Positions 17,687 through 24,841 of a stretch of 29,438 nucleotides of DNA are shown here, in pieces. Position 1 is the first letter of the stretch, and each line of letters starts with the position of its first letter. The stretch covers positions 1 through 29,438 of the forward strand of contig JAPPKD010000113.1 of the NCBI GenBank assembly GCA_028820215.1, read 5' to 3'. Both the position numbers and the translations under genes were made by a program. This stretch comes from Spirochaetaceae bacterium. GTDB lineage: Bacteria; Spirochaetota; Spirochaetia; SZUA-6; Bin103. The notes below the pieces were generated by a model that had not been told where the DNA came from, ran no database searches, and saw only the letters and a program-made list of their open reading frames with translations.

Positions 17687-19405
17687 CTATCGCGACTCGG
17701 TGCCCCAGACCTCGTCCCAGGTCGGCATCTTCTCCATCTCAGCGAGGATCTCGCTGCCGCCGAAGCGCATGAAGTCCTCCACGTACTCGTCCCACGTGGC
17801 ATCGACGTCGATCTCGCCGGTGACGGCCTTGGCGAACCACTCGGACGCCAGCGTGTTGAGCGCGGCCCCGCGCTGCTTCATGACCTCCTGGATGTCGGTC
17901 TCCTTGTAGGAGTCCCACTTGTAGGGCCTGGCCATCTTGCTCCAGATCTCGTCGGTGTACAGGTACTCCTCGTAGAACGTGTACACGTTCGGGGTCCGCG
18001 AGAACTTGTAGCTCTCCCGCGGGTTGAAGTTCGGATAGTTCGTCCACAGGCTCCCCCGCTGGGGATATTCGGCCGGGACGTCCTCCTGCGCCACCCGCAC
18101 GATGCTGGAGTTGCCGGGCTCGCCGCCCCAATTCCAGTGCGCGCCCTCCTTGCCGTACGCCCAGCCCGCCCAGTTGGCGATGGCCTCCGGCGTGAAGTCA
18201 AGCAGTCCGGCCTTGGTGTCCAGGATCTGCATGACGCGGGCGACCTTGGCGTCGCTGATCGACTTCTCCCACACCTGCGGGATGTTGTCGCCGATGTTGG
18301 TGATGCCGTAGGTCGGAGCGAACTGGTGGCCGTCCGGCCCCCGCGGCGCGAACAGGACCAGCTCGCCGCCGGCGGCGAAGTCCTCATCCGAGATCATGCT
18401 GTCCGGCGGTCCGTTGGAATCCCGGTCGATGGCGGGGGTATTCACCATCACGACCCCGTAGCGCCCGGTGTTCTGCTTGTCGAGCGACGTGTCCACGTCC
18501 TGGGTGAGCGACTCGTTGTCGATGAGACCCATCTCCCACCAGCGCGCGACCTGCTTGGTGAAGGCCCTGAAGCCCGGGCCGACGAAATTGTGCACGACCT
18601 CGCCGTCGATGAGCTGATTGCCCTGCAGCCCGGTCTGCCCCACGCCGAACGCTCCCTGGATGGTCGCCCAGCCGAAGTTGCTGAAGCTCAGGTCGCCGTA
18701 GTAGAAGCCGCCGTACGGGAGCGTGTCGGTCTTGCCGTTGCCGTCGGGATCCCCGTCGCGGAACGCGACCATCAGGCCCTCCAGCCAGTCGATGTCCATC
18801 GACGGATCGTCGTAGTAGAACATCTTGCCTTTCTCGTCCAACTGCACCTTGTTCGCTTCGTAGTCGGCGGGCATGGAGACGCCGACCGCCTCGGCCCAGT
18901 CCTTGCGAAAGGCCAGCAGCCAGTTGCCGACGATGCTGCCGCCGCGGATGCTCGCCCATCCGTAGTGCTCGCCCGGCTTGTCGGGGGCGCGGTGCACCTT
19001 CCAGGCAGCCGGGTACGCGCTGTCCACGGCCTTCACGTAGTTGGGCGCGTACTCCCGGAACATGGACTCCGGCGCGCTGCGGATGACCCCGTCCTGATAC
19101 ATCACCTTCGAGTCGACGAAGTAGACCCCGGTGTCCGGCATCTCGCCGGCCGCCACGATGATCTGCTGCTTGTCGACCTGGAACTTGCCGACCCCGTTGG
19201 GGACGATGGTGACGTTGAACATCTGCTCCAGCTCACCCTGCCACCACGGCTTCTCCGCCGGGTTCCCCAGCCAGCTTATCTCCAGGTGATTGCTGAGGTC
19301 GTCCATGGCGGCAGCTCCTTCCTCGGCAGCCTGCCCCGCGGCGCCGACGCCGAGGGGCGCCGCCAGCAATGCCGCCATGCACAGAAACAGTGACGCTCTT
19401 CTCAT
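17687..19405 (-). CDS. Extracellular solute-binding protein of a carbohydrate ABC importer (LplA-like)
   Basis: This 572-residue protein has an N-terminal signal peptide (MRRASLFLCMAALLAAPLG, then VGAAG) without a lipobox cysteine in the usual place, so it is probably released to the periplasm. The long form (over 500 residues), with EISWLGNPAEKPWWQGELEQ near the N-terminus and tandem aromatic-rich segments later, resembles the LplA/family 1-type oligosaccharide binders that pair with LplB and YtcP permeases. A strong ribosome-binding site, GGAGGAG, precedes the ATG. It follows the YtcP-like permease gene by 100 bases and precedes the heparinase-like lyase, so the transported ligand is probably the oligosaccharide that the neighbouring enzymes degrade. 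No ABC ATPase is encoded nearby; a shared MsiK-type ATPase elsewhere would be needed. Confidence 0.9.
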   Translation of the reverse strand: MRRASLFLCMAALLAAPLGVGAAGQAAEEGAAAMDDLSNHLEISWLGNPAEKPWWQGELEQMFNVTIVPNGVGKFQVDKQQIIVAAGEMPDTGVYFVDSKVMYQDGVIRSAPESMFREYAPNYVKAVDSAYPAAWKVHRAPDKPGEHYGWASIRGGSIVGNWLLAFRKDWAEAVGVSMPADYEANKVQLDEKGKMFYYDDPSMDIDWLEGLMVAFRDGDPDGNGKTDTLPYGGFYYGDLSFSNFGWATIQGAFGVGQTGLQGNQLIDGEVVHNFVGPGFRAFTKQVARWWEMGLIDNESLTQDVDTSLDKQNTGRYGVVMVNTPAIDRDSNGPPDSMISDEDFAAGGELVLFAPRGPDGHQFAPTYGITNIGDNIPQVWEKSISDAKVARVMQILDTKAGLLDFTPEAIANWAGWAYGKEGAHWNWGGEPGNSSIVRVAQEDVPAEYPQRGSLWTNYPNFNPRESYKFSRTPNVYTFYEEYLYTDEIWSKMARPYKWDSYKETDIQEVMKQRGAALNTLASEWFAKAVTGEIDVDATWDEYVEDFMRFGGSEILAEMEKMPTWDEVWGTESR

Positions 19406-19459
19406 AGCTTTCTCCTCCGTTGCTTGTCGCGTTGCTTCGTTCCCGGAAACGTCGTGCCC

Positions 19460-19469
19460 TCACCTCCTT
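19460..19469 (-). promoter_or_regulatory. Orphan near-perfect Shine-Dalgarno sequence
   Basis: Read on the minus strand, this is AAGGAGGTGA, a ten-base match to the anti-Shine-Dalgarno tail of 16S rRNA. No ATG, GTG or TTG at usable spacing opens a reading frame behind it. It lies in the 100-base gap between the second permease and the binding-protein gene, which has its own GGAGGAG. It may be the remnant of a lost start, a ribosome standby site, or chance. Confidence 0.3.
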
Positions 19470-19505
19470 GCCGATGGGTTTTCGCGCCTGCCGCGCACGC
19501 ACCGC

Positions 19506-20399
19506 TCATCCCTTCAACGATCCCACGAACACGCCCTTGATGAAGAACCGCTGCAGGAACGGGTACACCAGGATGATCGGCCCGATCGTCAACACCGTCA
19601 TCGCCGAGCGCACGGCCACCGTCGGCAGCAGCTCCACCCGTTCGTCCCAGGCGACCATGTCCCGGCGCACCATCTGCAGATCGGTCAGCATGCGCCGCAG
19701 GATGTACTGCAGCACCCACTTGTCGCGGCCGTCGATGAACAACATGGCAAAGAACCACTCGTTCCAGTGCGCGACCGCCGTCCACAGCGCGATGGTCGCG
19801 GTCACCGCCTTCGACAGCGGCAGGACGATCCGGGTCGCGATCGTCGGATAGCCGGCGCCGTCGATCATGGCCGACTCCTCGTACGCGGCGTCGATGGTCA
19901 TGAGGAAATTGCGCATGATGATGATGTAGAACCCGTTCGCCACCAGCGGCAGGATCAGCGACAGACGGGTGTCCATGAGCCCCAGCTTGCGGACCAGCAG
20001 ATACAGCGGAATCAGCCCTCCCGAAAAGAACATCGTGATGACGATGTACATCGTGATCGCCGACCTGCCGGGGAGATCCCGCTTGGACAGCGGGTACGCG
20101 AACAGGAACGTCATGGCGATGGTAAGAGCGGTTCCGGCGACCACCCGCAACACGCTGTTCGCGTAGCCGACCAGGATGTTTCCGTACGCCGAGAGAGAGT
20201 ACCGGTACGGGCGCAGCGTCCATTCCGCCATCCAGAGGCGGAAGCCCAGGTGGTTGACGCTGCCCGGCGTCGAGAAGGAGGTGAGCACGATGTTCCAGAA
20301 CGGATAGAGGATGGTGGCGCAGAAGCAGACGAAGAACAGGACGATGCCGACTCCGAACGTTCGGTCCGCGATCGACCTGGGCCGCAGCGCAGCTACCAT
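19506..20399 (-). CDS. Carbohydrate ABC transporter permease (YtcP/MalG-like)
   Basis: This 297-residue protein has six predicted membrane helices. It carries the cytoplasmic EAA loop that contacts the ATPase: EESAMIDGAGYP, then a run ending IVLPLSKA, with the conserved Gly and Leu-Pro. The C-terminus LQRFFIKGVFVGSLKG is typical of this permease class, whose members often end in ...KG(V/M)x(V/L)GSxKG. Its start overlaps the stop of the first permease gene by seven bases, so the two are translationally coupled. Together they form the heterodimeric channel of the importer. The family usually carries complex oligosaccharides, including uronate- and rhamnose-containing ones, but specificity cannot be read from the permease. 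Confidence 0.95.
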   Translation of the reverse strand: MVAALRPRSIADRTFGVGIVLFFVCFCATILYPFWNIVLTSFSTPGSVNHLGFRLWMAEWTLRPYRYSLSAYGNILVGYANSVLRVVAGTALTIAMTFLFAYPLSKRDLPGRSAITMYIVITMFFSGGLIPLYLLVRKLGLMDTRLSLILPLVANGFYIIIMRNFLMTIDAAYEESAMIDGAGYPTIATRIVLPLSKAVTATIALWTAVAHWNEWFFAMLFIDGRDKWVLQYILRRMLTDLQMVRRDMVAWDERVELLPTVAVRSAMTVLTIGPIILVYPFLQRFFIKGVFVGSLKG

Positions 20400-21352
20400 A
20401 TCGCGTACTCGCTGAACCTTCTGATGATCGCGTTGGCCGCCACCAGCAGGATGACGCCGATGACGTTCTTGAACAGGCCCACGGCGGCGCCGAACTCGAA
20501 GCGGCTGTCCAGAATGCCGACGCGATAGACGTAGGTGTCGATGATGTCGGCCACCTCGTAGACGAGTGGATTGTAGAGGTTGAAGATCTGCTCGAACCCG
20601 GCATTCAACAGGTGGCCCAGGGACAACAGGAACAGGATGGTCATCACCGGGACCAGGGCGGGCAGCGTGATGTGCGCCATCGTGCGCAGCCGGCCGGCCC
20701 CGTCGACGGCCGAAACGTCATAGAGCGTCGGGTCGACGGTGGAGAGGGCGGCAAGATAGACGATCGTGCCCCACCCCACGCTCTGCCAGATGTGCGTGAC
20801 GACCAGCAACGGCCGGAACAGCGTCCGGTCCAGGAAGAGGTTCGGAACCTCCTCGGCTCCGAACAGGTGGCCGATATAGGCAGGAATGCCGCGCTGCGGC
20901 GAGAGGATCTCCATGACGACGCCGGCGATGACGACCCAGGACATGAAGTGCGGGAGGTACGAGATCGACTGCACGGCCTTCTTGAACGGCTGGTTACGGA
21001 GCTCGTTCAACAGCAACGCGAGGATGACGGGAGCGGGAAAGCCGAAGACGATCTTCAAGAGGCTGATGATGACCGTGTTGCGCAGCACCCGCGGAAAAAA
21101 GGGATCGAGAAACAGGTCTCTGAAGTGCTCGAAATCATTCCAGGGGCTGCCCAGGATGCCGAGTCCGACCCGGAAGTCCTTGAAGGCTATGACCACGCCC
21201 CAGATCGGGAGGTAGTGAAATATGAAGAGAACGGTTGCGGGAATCAGGCAGAAGACGTAGAGGACCAGGTATTTCCTGGCTTTTCTCCGGCGTTCGTGCC
21301 CGACGGCTGCGCCGAGGTCTACCTCAACGGGCGGTGCACGGATCTCTGCCAT
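20393..21352 (-). CDS. Carbohydrate ABC transporter permease (LplB-like)
   Basis: This 319-residue protein shows about six membrane helices. It has the N-terminal element KYLVLYVFCLIPATVLFIFH then YLPIWGVVIAFKDF, diagnostic for LplB-type permeases of oligosaccharide importers. The EAA loop reads DVSAVDGAGRLRTMAHITLP. It is the first gene of the four-gene unit permease, permease, binding protein, lyase. Only 59 bases separate it from the stop of the upstream DUF4143 gene on the same strand, so it may have its own weak promoter there or be reached by read-through. No convincing promoter or Shine-Dalgarno was seen in that gap. Confidence 0.95.
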   Translation of the reverse strand: MAEIRAPPVEVDLGAAVGHERRRKARKYLVLYVFCLIPATVLFIFHYLPIWGVVIAFKDFRVGLGILGSPWNDFEHFRDLFLDPFFPRVLRNTVIISLLKIVFGFPAPVILALLLNELRNQPFKKAVQSISYLPHFMSWVVIAGVVMEILSPQRGIPAYIGHLFGAEEVPNLFLDRTLFRPLLVVTHIWQSVGWGTIVYLAALSTVDPTLYDVSAVDGAGRLRTMAHITLPALVPVMTILFLLSLGHLLNAGFEQIFNLYNPLVYEVADIIDTYVYRVGILDSRFEFGAAVGLFKNVIGVILLVAANAIIRRFSEYAIW

Positions 21353-21411
21353 GATGTGCAGCCCAGATGCTGTGCGTGCACTCTATCCGCCGCAGTCCTT
21401 ACCGGTCAACG

Positions 21412-22554
21412 TCAGCCCGGGATCAGGAAGTCGAGCCAGTTGTCGCGGCTGATCACCGTGGCCGTGGCGTTCGGGTAGGTTTGGGTCCAGGCGCTCGGGA
21501 TGCGCCCTCGGCGGCCCTGCAGCTTGATCTCGAAGCCGGCGAGCATCCCGTCGCGCTCCTCGACGTAGTCCAGCTCGGCCCCGGTGTAGGTGCGCCAGAA
21601 GAACGTGCGGCCACGGCGACCGGTGTAGGCCAGGGTCTTCTGACGTTCGATCACCAGGAAGTTCTCCCAGAGCCGGCCCACGTCGTCACGCCTCGAGATC
21701 GGCGCGAAGTTCTCGATCACGGCGTTGCGGATGCCGAGATCCAGGAAATACACCTTCTTCATCTTGGTGACCTCCTTGCGCAGGTTCCTGCTGAACCCCC
21801 CGAGCCGCGCGATGACGAACGCCTGCTCCAGCAAGTCGAGGTAGGACTCGACGGTGTCACGGCTCATCGAAAGCTGCCTGGCCAGCTCGTGGATCGAGAC
21901 CTCCGACCCGATCTGGAATGCCAGGAGCCGCAACAGGTCGTGGATCTTCCCTCCGCGGCGTATCCCGGCCAGCTCCAGAACGTCCTTGTAGAGATAGGCG
22001 GTGCTCACCTCCCGGAGGTGCTCCGCCTTGTCCGCGTCGTTGTGCAGGGAGAAGACCTCCGGGTAGGAGCCGTAGACCAGCAGCGCGTCGAGCATCTGCT
22101 CCAGCTCGAACGGGTTGTGCAGGTGGGCCAACTCCAGGACCGACACCGGATACAGGACGTGCGTCCAGGTGCGGCCAGTGAGCGGCTCGCTGACCCGGTT
22201 GGCCAGCTCGAACGATGAGGAGCCGGTGGCGACGATGCGGAGATCGGGAAGGCCGTCCGTGAGGATCTTCAGGTTGATGCCGATGTCGGGAACGCGCTGC
22301 GCCTCGTCGATGCACAACAGGTCGTAGCCGGCGACCAGGCGAGTCATGGCGCCGAGGTCCCGGCTGGAGAGCACATCCACATACCGCGTCTCGTCCGCGT
22401 TGACCGCAAGACTGCGATAAGGAAGCCCGGGCAACAGCTCGTCCAGAAGCGTGGTCTTGCCGGTCTGGCGCGCCCCGTAGAGGATCGCCACCTTGCCGCC
22501 GCGACGCACGCGTCGCTCGATGGTCGCGCTCAACGCACGTGGGATAAGGGCCAT
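21412..22554 (-). CDS. AAA ATPase with DUF4143 domain
   Basis: This 380-residue protein has an N-terminal AAA_14 ATPase domain. The Walker A motif GARQTGKTT is at 27-35 and Walker B LLCIDEAQ has Asp83-Glu84. A sensor-like stretch, RIVATGSSSFELANRV, follows. Residues about 190-350 form the DUF4143 domain, with a predicted winged-helix-like segment (VSIHELARQLSMSRDTVESYLDLLEQAF) and an end resembling restriction-endonuclease-fold proteins (GAELDYVEERDGMLAGFEIKLQ, with the Asp-x-Glu-x-Lys-like order). The family is common and often multicopy in bacteria; its cellular role is poorly known. No Shine-Dalgarno precedes the ATG, and TATTAT ends six bases before it, suggesting a leaderless message. 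The upstream DNA carries an unusual palindrome, described separately. Genes on both sides seem unrelated. Confidence 0.93.
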   Translation of the reverse strand: MALIPRALSATIERRVRRGGKVAILYGARQTGKTTLLDELLPGLPYRSLAVNADETRYVDVLSSRDLGAMTRLVAGYDLLCIDEAQRVPDIGINLKILTDGLPDLRIVATGSSSFELANRVSEPLTGRTWTHVLYPVSVLELAHLHNPFELEQMLDALLVYGSYPEVFSLHNDADKAEHLREVSTAYLYKDVLELAGIRRGGKIHDLLRLLAFQIGSEVSIHELARQLSMSRDTVESYLDLLEQAFVIARLGGFSRNLRKEVTKMKKVYFLDLGIRNAVIENFAPISRRDDVGRLWENFLVIERQKTLAYTGRRGRTFFWRTYTGAELDYVEERDGMLAGFEIKLQGRRGRIPSAWTQTYPNATATVISRDNWLDFLIPG

Positions 22555-22560
22555 TTCGCA

Positions 22561-22566
22561 ATAATA
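22561..22566 (-). promoter_or_regulatory. Candidate -10 element for a leaderless DUF4143 transcript
   Basis: On the minus strand this reads TATTAT, followed by six bases and then the ATG. A transcript from it would begin at or next to the start codon. Such an AT hexamer is rare in this GC-rich DNA. A -35 hexamer is not recognisable at 17 bases (GGACGT), so activator-dependent use or a divergent consensus is possible. Confidence 0.45.
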
Positions 22567-22613
22567 GCGCGAATTGTGCGGTTACGTCCGCAGAATTCGC
22601 GCGAATTCTGCGG
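22567..22613. repeat. Three copies of a 15-bp half-site, two forming a perfect 26-bp palindrome
   Basis: The half-site GCGCGAATTSTGCGG occurs at 22567-22581 (plus), 22599-22613 (plus) and inverted at 22588-22602. The last two form an uninterrupted perfect palindrome, 22588-22613, with the left half CCGCAGAATTCGC. The single copy differs at one base (G for C). The two direct copies are offset by 32 bases, about three helical turns. The single copy fills the spacer behind the candidate -10, and the palindrome covers the -35 region of the DUF4143 gene, a layout expected of a repressor operator. No T-run follows, so it is not a typical terminator for the gene on its right. Confidence 0.8.
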
Positions 22614-22645
22614 TCACACGGCCGTCGTGGAGGCGCGCCGGCCGC

Positions 22646-24010
22646 TCAGTCGAGGACGGCGAGCATCTCCTCGATGCGGGTGAACTTCTCCCGCGGCTTG
22701 CCGGCGGCGGCGCCGCGCGCAACCTCGGCGGCGTCGATGGCGCGCCAGTCCTCGTAGCTGATCGGCCGCACGCCGCGGTCGCGGAGCTGCGCGAGCAGCG
22801 CGTCCGTGTCGGGCACGGCGCAGGCGGCAAGCCCGTCGAGGTCGGCCAGCAGGTTCTTGGCGGTCTCGGTGCTGTCCGGCTTGTTCGTGCCGATGACGCC
22901 GGAGGGGCCGCGTTTGATCCAGCCGGCGGCGTACAGGCCCGGCGCCACCGCGCCGTCGGCGGTGATGCGCCCGCCCTGGTTGGGGAACACGCCGCGCCGG
23001 TCGTCGAACGGCAGGCCCTCGATCGGCACGCCGCGGTAGCCGACGCTGCGGAAGAACAGCCCGCAATCCATCTCCACGGTCTCGCCCGTTCCCTCCGCCC
23101 ACTGGTCGCCGGCCTCTCCGGCCAGGCGGTTCTTCTCCAGGGTCAGCCGCTGCACGCGGCCGTTGCCGGCGAGCTCCTTGGGGCTGCGGAAGAAGTGGAC
23201 GACGATCCGCTTCGAGCAGCCGCTCGCCGGCCCTTCCTCGCGCAGCTCGCCCAGCGCCTTCCAGTTGCGTTGCGCGTCGGTGTTGCCGGCTTGGTCGAGC
23301 TCCGCCTGGCAGCAGGGGCCGAGGTCGAAGTCGGCCTGGTCGTTGAAGTGCAGCGCGCAGTCGCCGAGCTCGCCGAGCTCGCGGATCTCCTTGCTGGTGA
23401 AGGCCGCCTGCACCGGGCCGCGGCGGCCGACCATGTGCACCTCGCGCACCTTGCTCTCCGCCAGCGCCTCCAGGGCGTGGGCGGCGATGTCGGTGCCGGC
23501 CAGCTCGTCGACGGTCTTGGCCAGGATGCGGGTCACGTCGACGGCGACGTTGCCCTGGCCGATGACGACGGCCGCCTCGGCGGAGAGGTCGAAGCTCAGG
23601 TCGCGGTAGTCGGGATGGCCGTTGTACCAGCCCACGAACGCGGTGGCGGTGTGACTGCCTGCCAGGTCGATGCCGGGGATGTTGAGCGTGCGGTCGGTCT
23701 CCGCGCCGCAGGTGAACACCACCGCGTCGTAGAAGCGCTGCAGGTCGGCGACGCTCACGTCTCGGCCGACCATCACGTTGCCGATGAAGCTGCAGCGGTC
23801 GTTGCCGGCCGTTCGCTCGTAGATGCGGATCACGTTCTTGATCTTCTGATGGTCGGGGGCCACGCCACCCCGCACCAGTCCGAAGGGGGTGGGCAGGCGG
23901 TCGATGATGTCCACCTGCAGGTTCCGTTCGTCCTTCAGCAGCGCCTCCGCTGCATAGAAGCCGCTGGGGCCGGAGCCCACGATCGCTACGCGCCGTCCTG
24001 TGTCGCTCAT
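22646..24010 (-). CDS. fprA: Ferredoxin-NADP+ reductase, FprA/adrenodoxin-reductase type
   Basis: This 454-residue flavoenzyme has an N-terminal FAD-binding Rossmann motif, VAIVGSGPSGFYAAEAL (GxGxxG at 12-17). The family-specific element PTPFGLVRGGVAPDHQKIKN (41-60) and the NADP-binding GQGNVAVDVTRI (151-162) are also present. Length and order match mycobacterial FprA and mitochondrial adrenodoxin reductase, which pass electrons between NADPH and ferredoxin. The start at 24010 is well supported by GGAGGA four bases upstream. Two ferredoxin genes lie a short distance away on the same strand and are the obvious redox partners. The gene is divergent from a 51-residue membrane protein gene across 26 bases containing TATGATAC on its strand. 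Confidence 0.95.
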   Translation of the reverse strand: MSDTGRRVAIVGSGPSGFYAAEALLKDERNLQVDIIDRLPTPFGLVRGGVAPDHQKIKNVIRIYERTAGNDRCSFIGNVMVGRDVSVADLQRFYDAVVFTCGAETDRTLNIPGIDLAGSHTATAFVGWYNGHPDYRDLSFDLSAEAAVVIGQGNVAVDVTRILAKTVDELAGTDIAAHALEALAESKVREVHMVGRRGPVQAAFTSKEIRELGELGDCALHFNDQADFDLGPCCQAELDQAGNTDAQRNWKALGELREEGPASGCSKRIVVHFFRSPKELAGNGRVQRLTLEKNRLAGEAGDQWAEGTGETVEMDCGLFFRSVGYRGVPIEGLPFDDRRGVFPNQGGRITADGAVAPGLYAAGWIKRGPSGVIGTNKPDSTETAKNLLADLDGLAACAVPDTDALLAQLRDRGVRPISYEDWRAIDAAEVARGAAAGKPREKFTRIEEMLAVLD

Positions 24011-24020
24011 CCGTTCCTCC

Positions 24021-24030
24021 GTATCATAAT
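24021..24030. promoter_or_regulatory. Shared AT-rich -10-like element between fprA and a divergent small gene
   Basis: The 26-base gap between the two starts contains GTATCATAAT on the plus strand. Its complement gives TATGATAC toward fprA, while CATAAT ends six bases before the plus-strand ATG. The same eight bases TATGATAC recur between the divergent genes at 28751-28758. This could be a back-to-back -10 region. For fprA the predicted start would fall inside the Shine-Dalgarno, so the fprA reading is less secure. Confidence 0.35.
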
Positions 24031-24036
24031 GGGCCG

Positions 24037-24192
24037 ATGCTCATCGTCGCCAAGATCGTGCAGGGGCTCGGCCTGAGCTTTCTTGCCCTCAGCTTCGTGC
24101 TGGCGCTGCCCGAGCCGCTGCGGGGCCGCGACGTGGCGATCGGCGCGGCCATCTTCATGGCCGGCTGGCTCATGCAGCGGCTCAAGCGGTGA
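24037..24192 (+). CDS. Small membrane protein, 51 residues, unknown function
   Basis: The frame runs MLIVAKIVQGLGLSFLALSF to a basic end, WLMQRLKR. It has two predicted membrane helices (about 5-25 and 34-46) joined by a short polar turn, LPEPLRGRD. No Shine-Dalgarno is visible, but a -10-like CATAAT sits six bases before the ATG, compatible with a leaderless start. It is divergent from fprA and is followed 13 bases later by another small membrane protein in the same direction. I do not recognise a family. The hydrophobic pattern, positive C-terminus and clean start make it more likely real than chance. Confidence 0.55.
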   Translation: MLIVAKIVQGLGLSFLALSFVLALPEPLRGRDVAIGAAIFMAGWLMQRLKR

Positions 24193-24205
24193 CCGGGGTC
24201 CAAGC

Positions 24206-24343
24206 ATGACCGAGCGCCGCACCGTGCTCAAGTTCGACGCCGGAGCCAGTGGGTTCCGCCGCATCGTGCTGGTCACGGCGGCGTTCGCGCTACTGCTGCT
24301 CGGCTCCGGCGCCGTCGTCGTCATCTCCGTCCTCACCCTCTGA
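24206..24343 (+). CDS. Small single-pass membrane protein, 45 residues, unknown function
   Basis: The ATG at 24206 opens MTERRTVLKFDAGASGFRRI, followed by one strongly hydrophobic helix (about 21-45) that runs to the stop. The same frame is open upstream, but those residues overlap the preceding small gene in another frame and lack its character. The polar, basic N-terminus would face the cytoplasm. The last 54 bases overlap the opposing membrane-protein gene tail to tail, so one of the two C-termini is written on the antisense of the other. No family recognised. Position after the other small membrane gene suggests a bicistron. Confidence 0.5.
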   Translation: MTERRTVLKFDAGASGFRRIVLVTAAFALLLLGSGAVVVISVLTL

Positions 24344-24820
24344 AGACCGCACCAGGTCTGCCATCTGCACGACGATGGCGGTCTGCGTGCGAAAGGCGCG
24401 ATGCTGCATCACCACCAGCATCACGAAGTGCGCGTACGTGACCGCCGCCACCGCCAGGTGCAGCCAGCGCGGTATCGCCGCCGCGGCTGCCGCACCGCCC
24501 GAGACGGCGGTGGCCATGATGAGCAGGAGGCTGAGCGTCGCCTGCCCCGACACCGGTCCGTGGGCGCGGCGTGAGCGCTGGAGCAGGTCCGGGGCAAGCC
24601 CGCGCTCGCGCACGAAGTCGCGCACGCTCACGCCGGTGGTGACGAAGAAGAAGATGACCGCGGTCTGAGTCAGCAGAAAGACGATGGTCGTGAAGAACCC
24701 GAACGCCGGATGGCCGGCGCCCAGCACCTGGATGCCCGCGAACCCCTGCACCACGGCGGCGGTGAGCAGCACTCCGGTGACGGTGATCAGAGCGTAGCAC
24801 GTGTAGAGGAAGAGCCACAT
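24290..24820 (-). CDS. Four-helix membrane protein next to ferredoxins, unknown function
   Basis: This 176-residue protein has about four predicted membrane helices (roughly 3-27, 40-63, 92-114 and 119-140) and a very acidic tail, SSEGEDGDDDDG. Histidines lie at or near helix ends (37, 87, 121, 131 and 140), so haem or quinone binding is conceivable, but there is no recognised motif. The gene starts 21 bases after the ferredoxin stop on the same strand, with no visible Shine-Dalgarno, and looks like the third gene of a ferredoxin-ferredoxin-membrane protein unit. Its acidic tail overlaps the small plus-strand gene by 54 bases. A membrane partner for the ferredoxins is a context-based guess. 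Confidence 0.65.
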   Translation of the reverse strand: MWLFLYTCYALITVTGVLLTAAVVQGFAGIQVLGAGHPAFGFFTTIVFLLTQTAVIFFFVTTGVSVRDFVRERGLAPDLLQRSRRAHGPVSGQATLSLLLIMATAVSGGAAAAAAIPRWLHLAVAAVTYAHFVMLVVMQHRAFRTQTAIVVQMADLVRSSEGEDGDDDDGAGAEQQ

Positions 24821-24841
24821 CGGCGACTGCGATGCGGCGGA

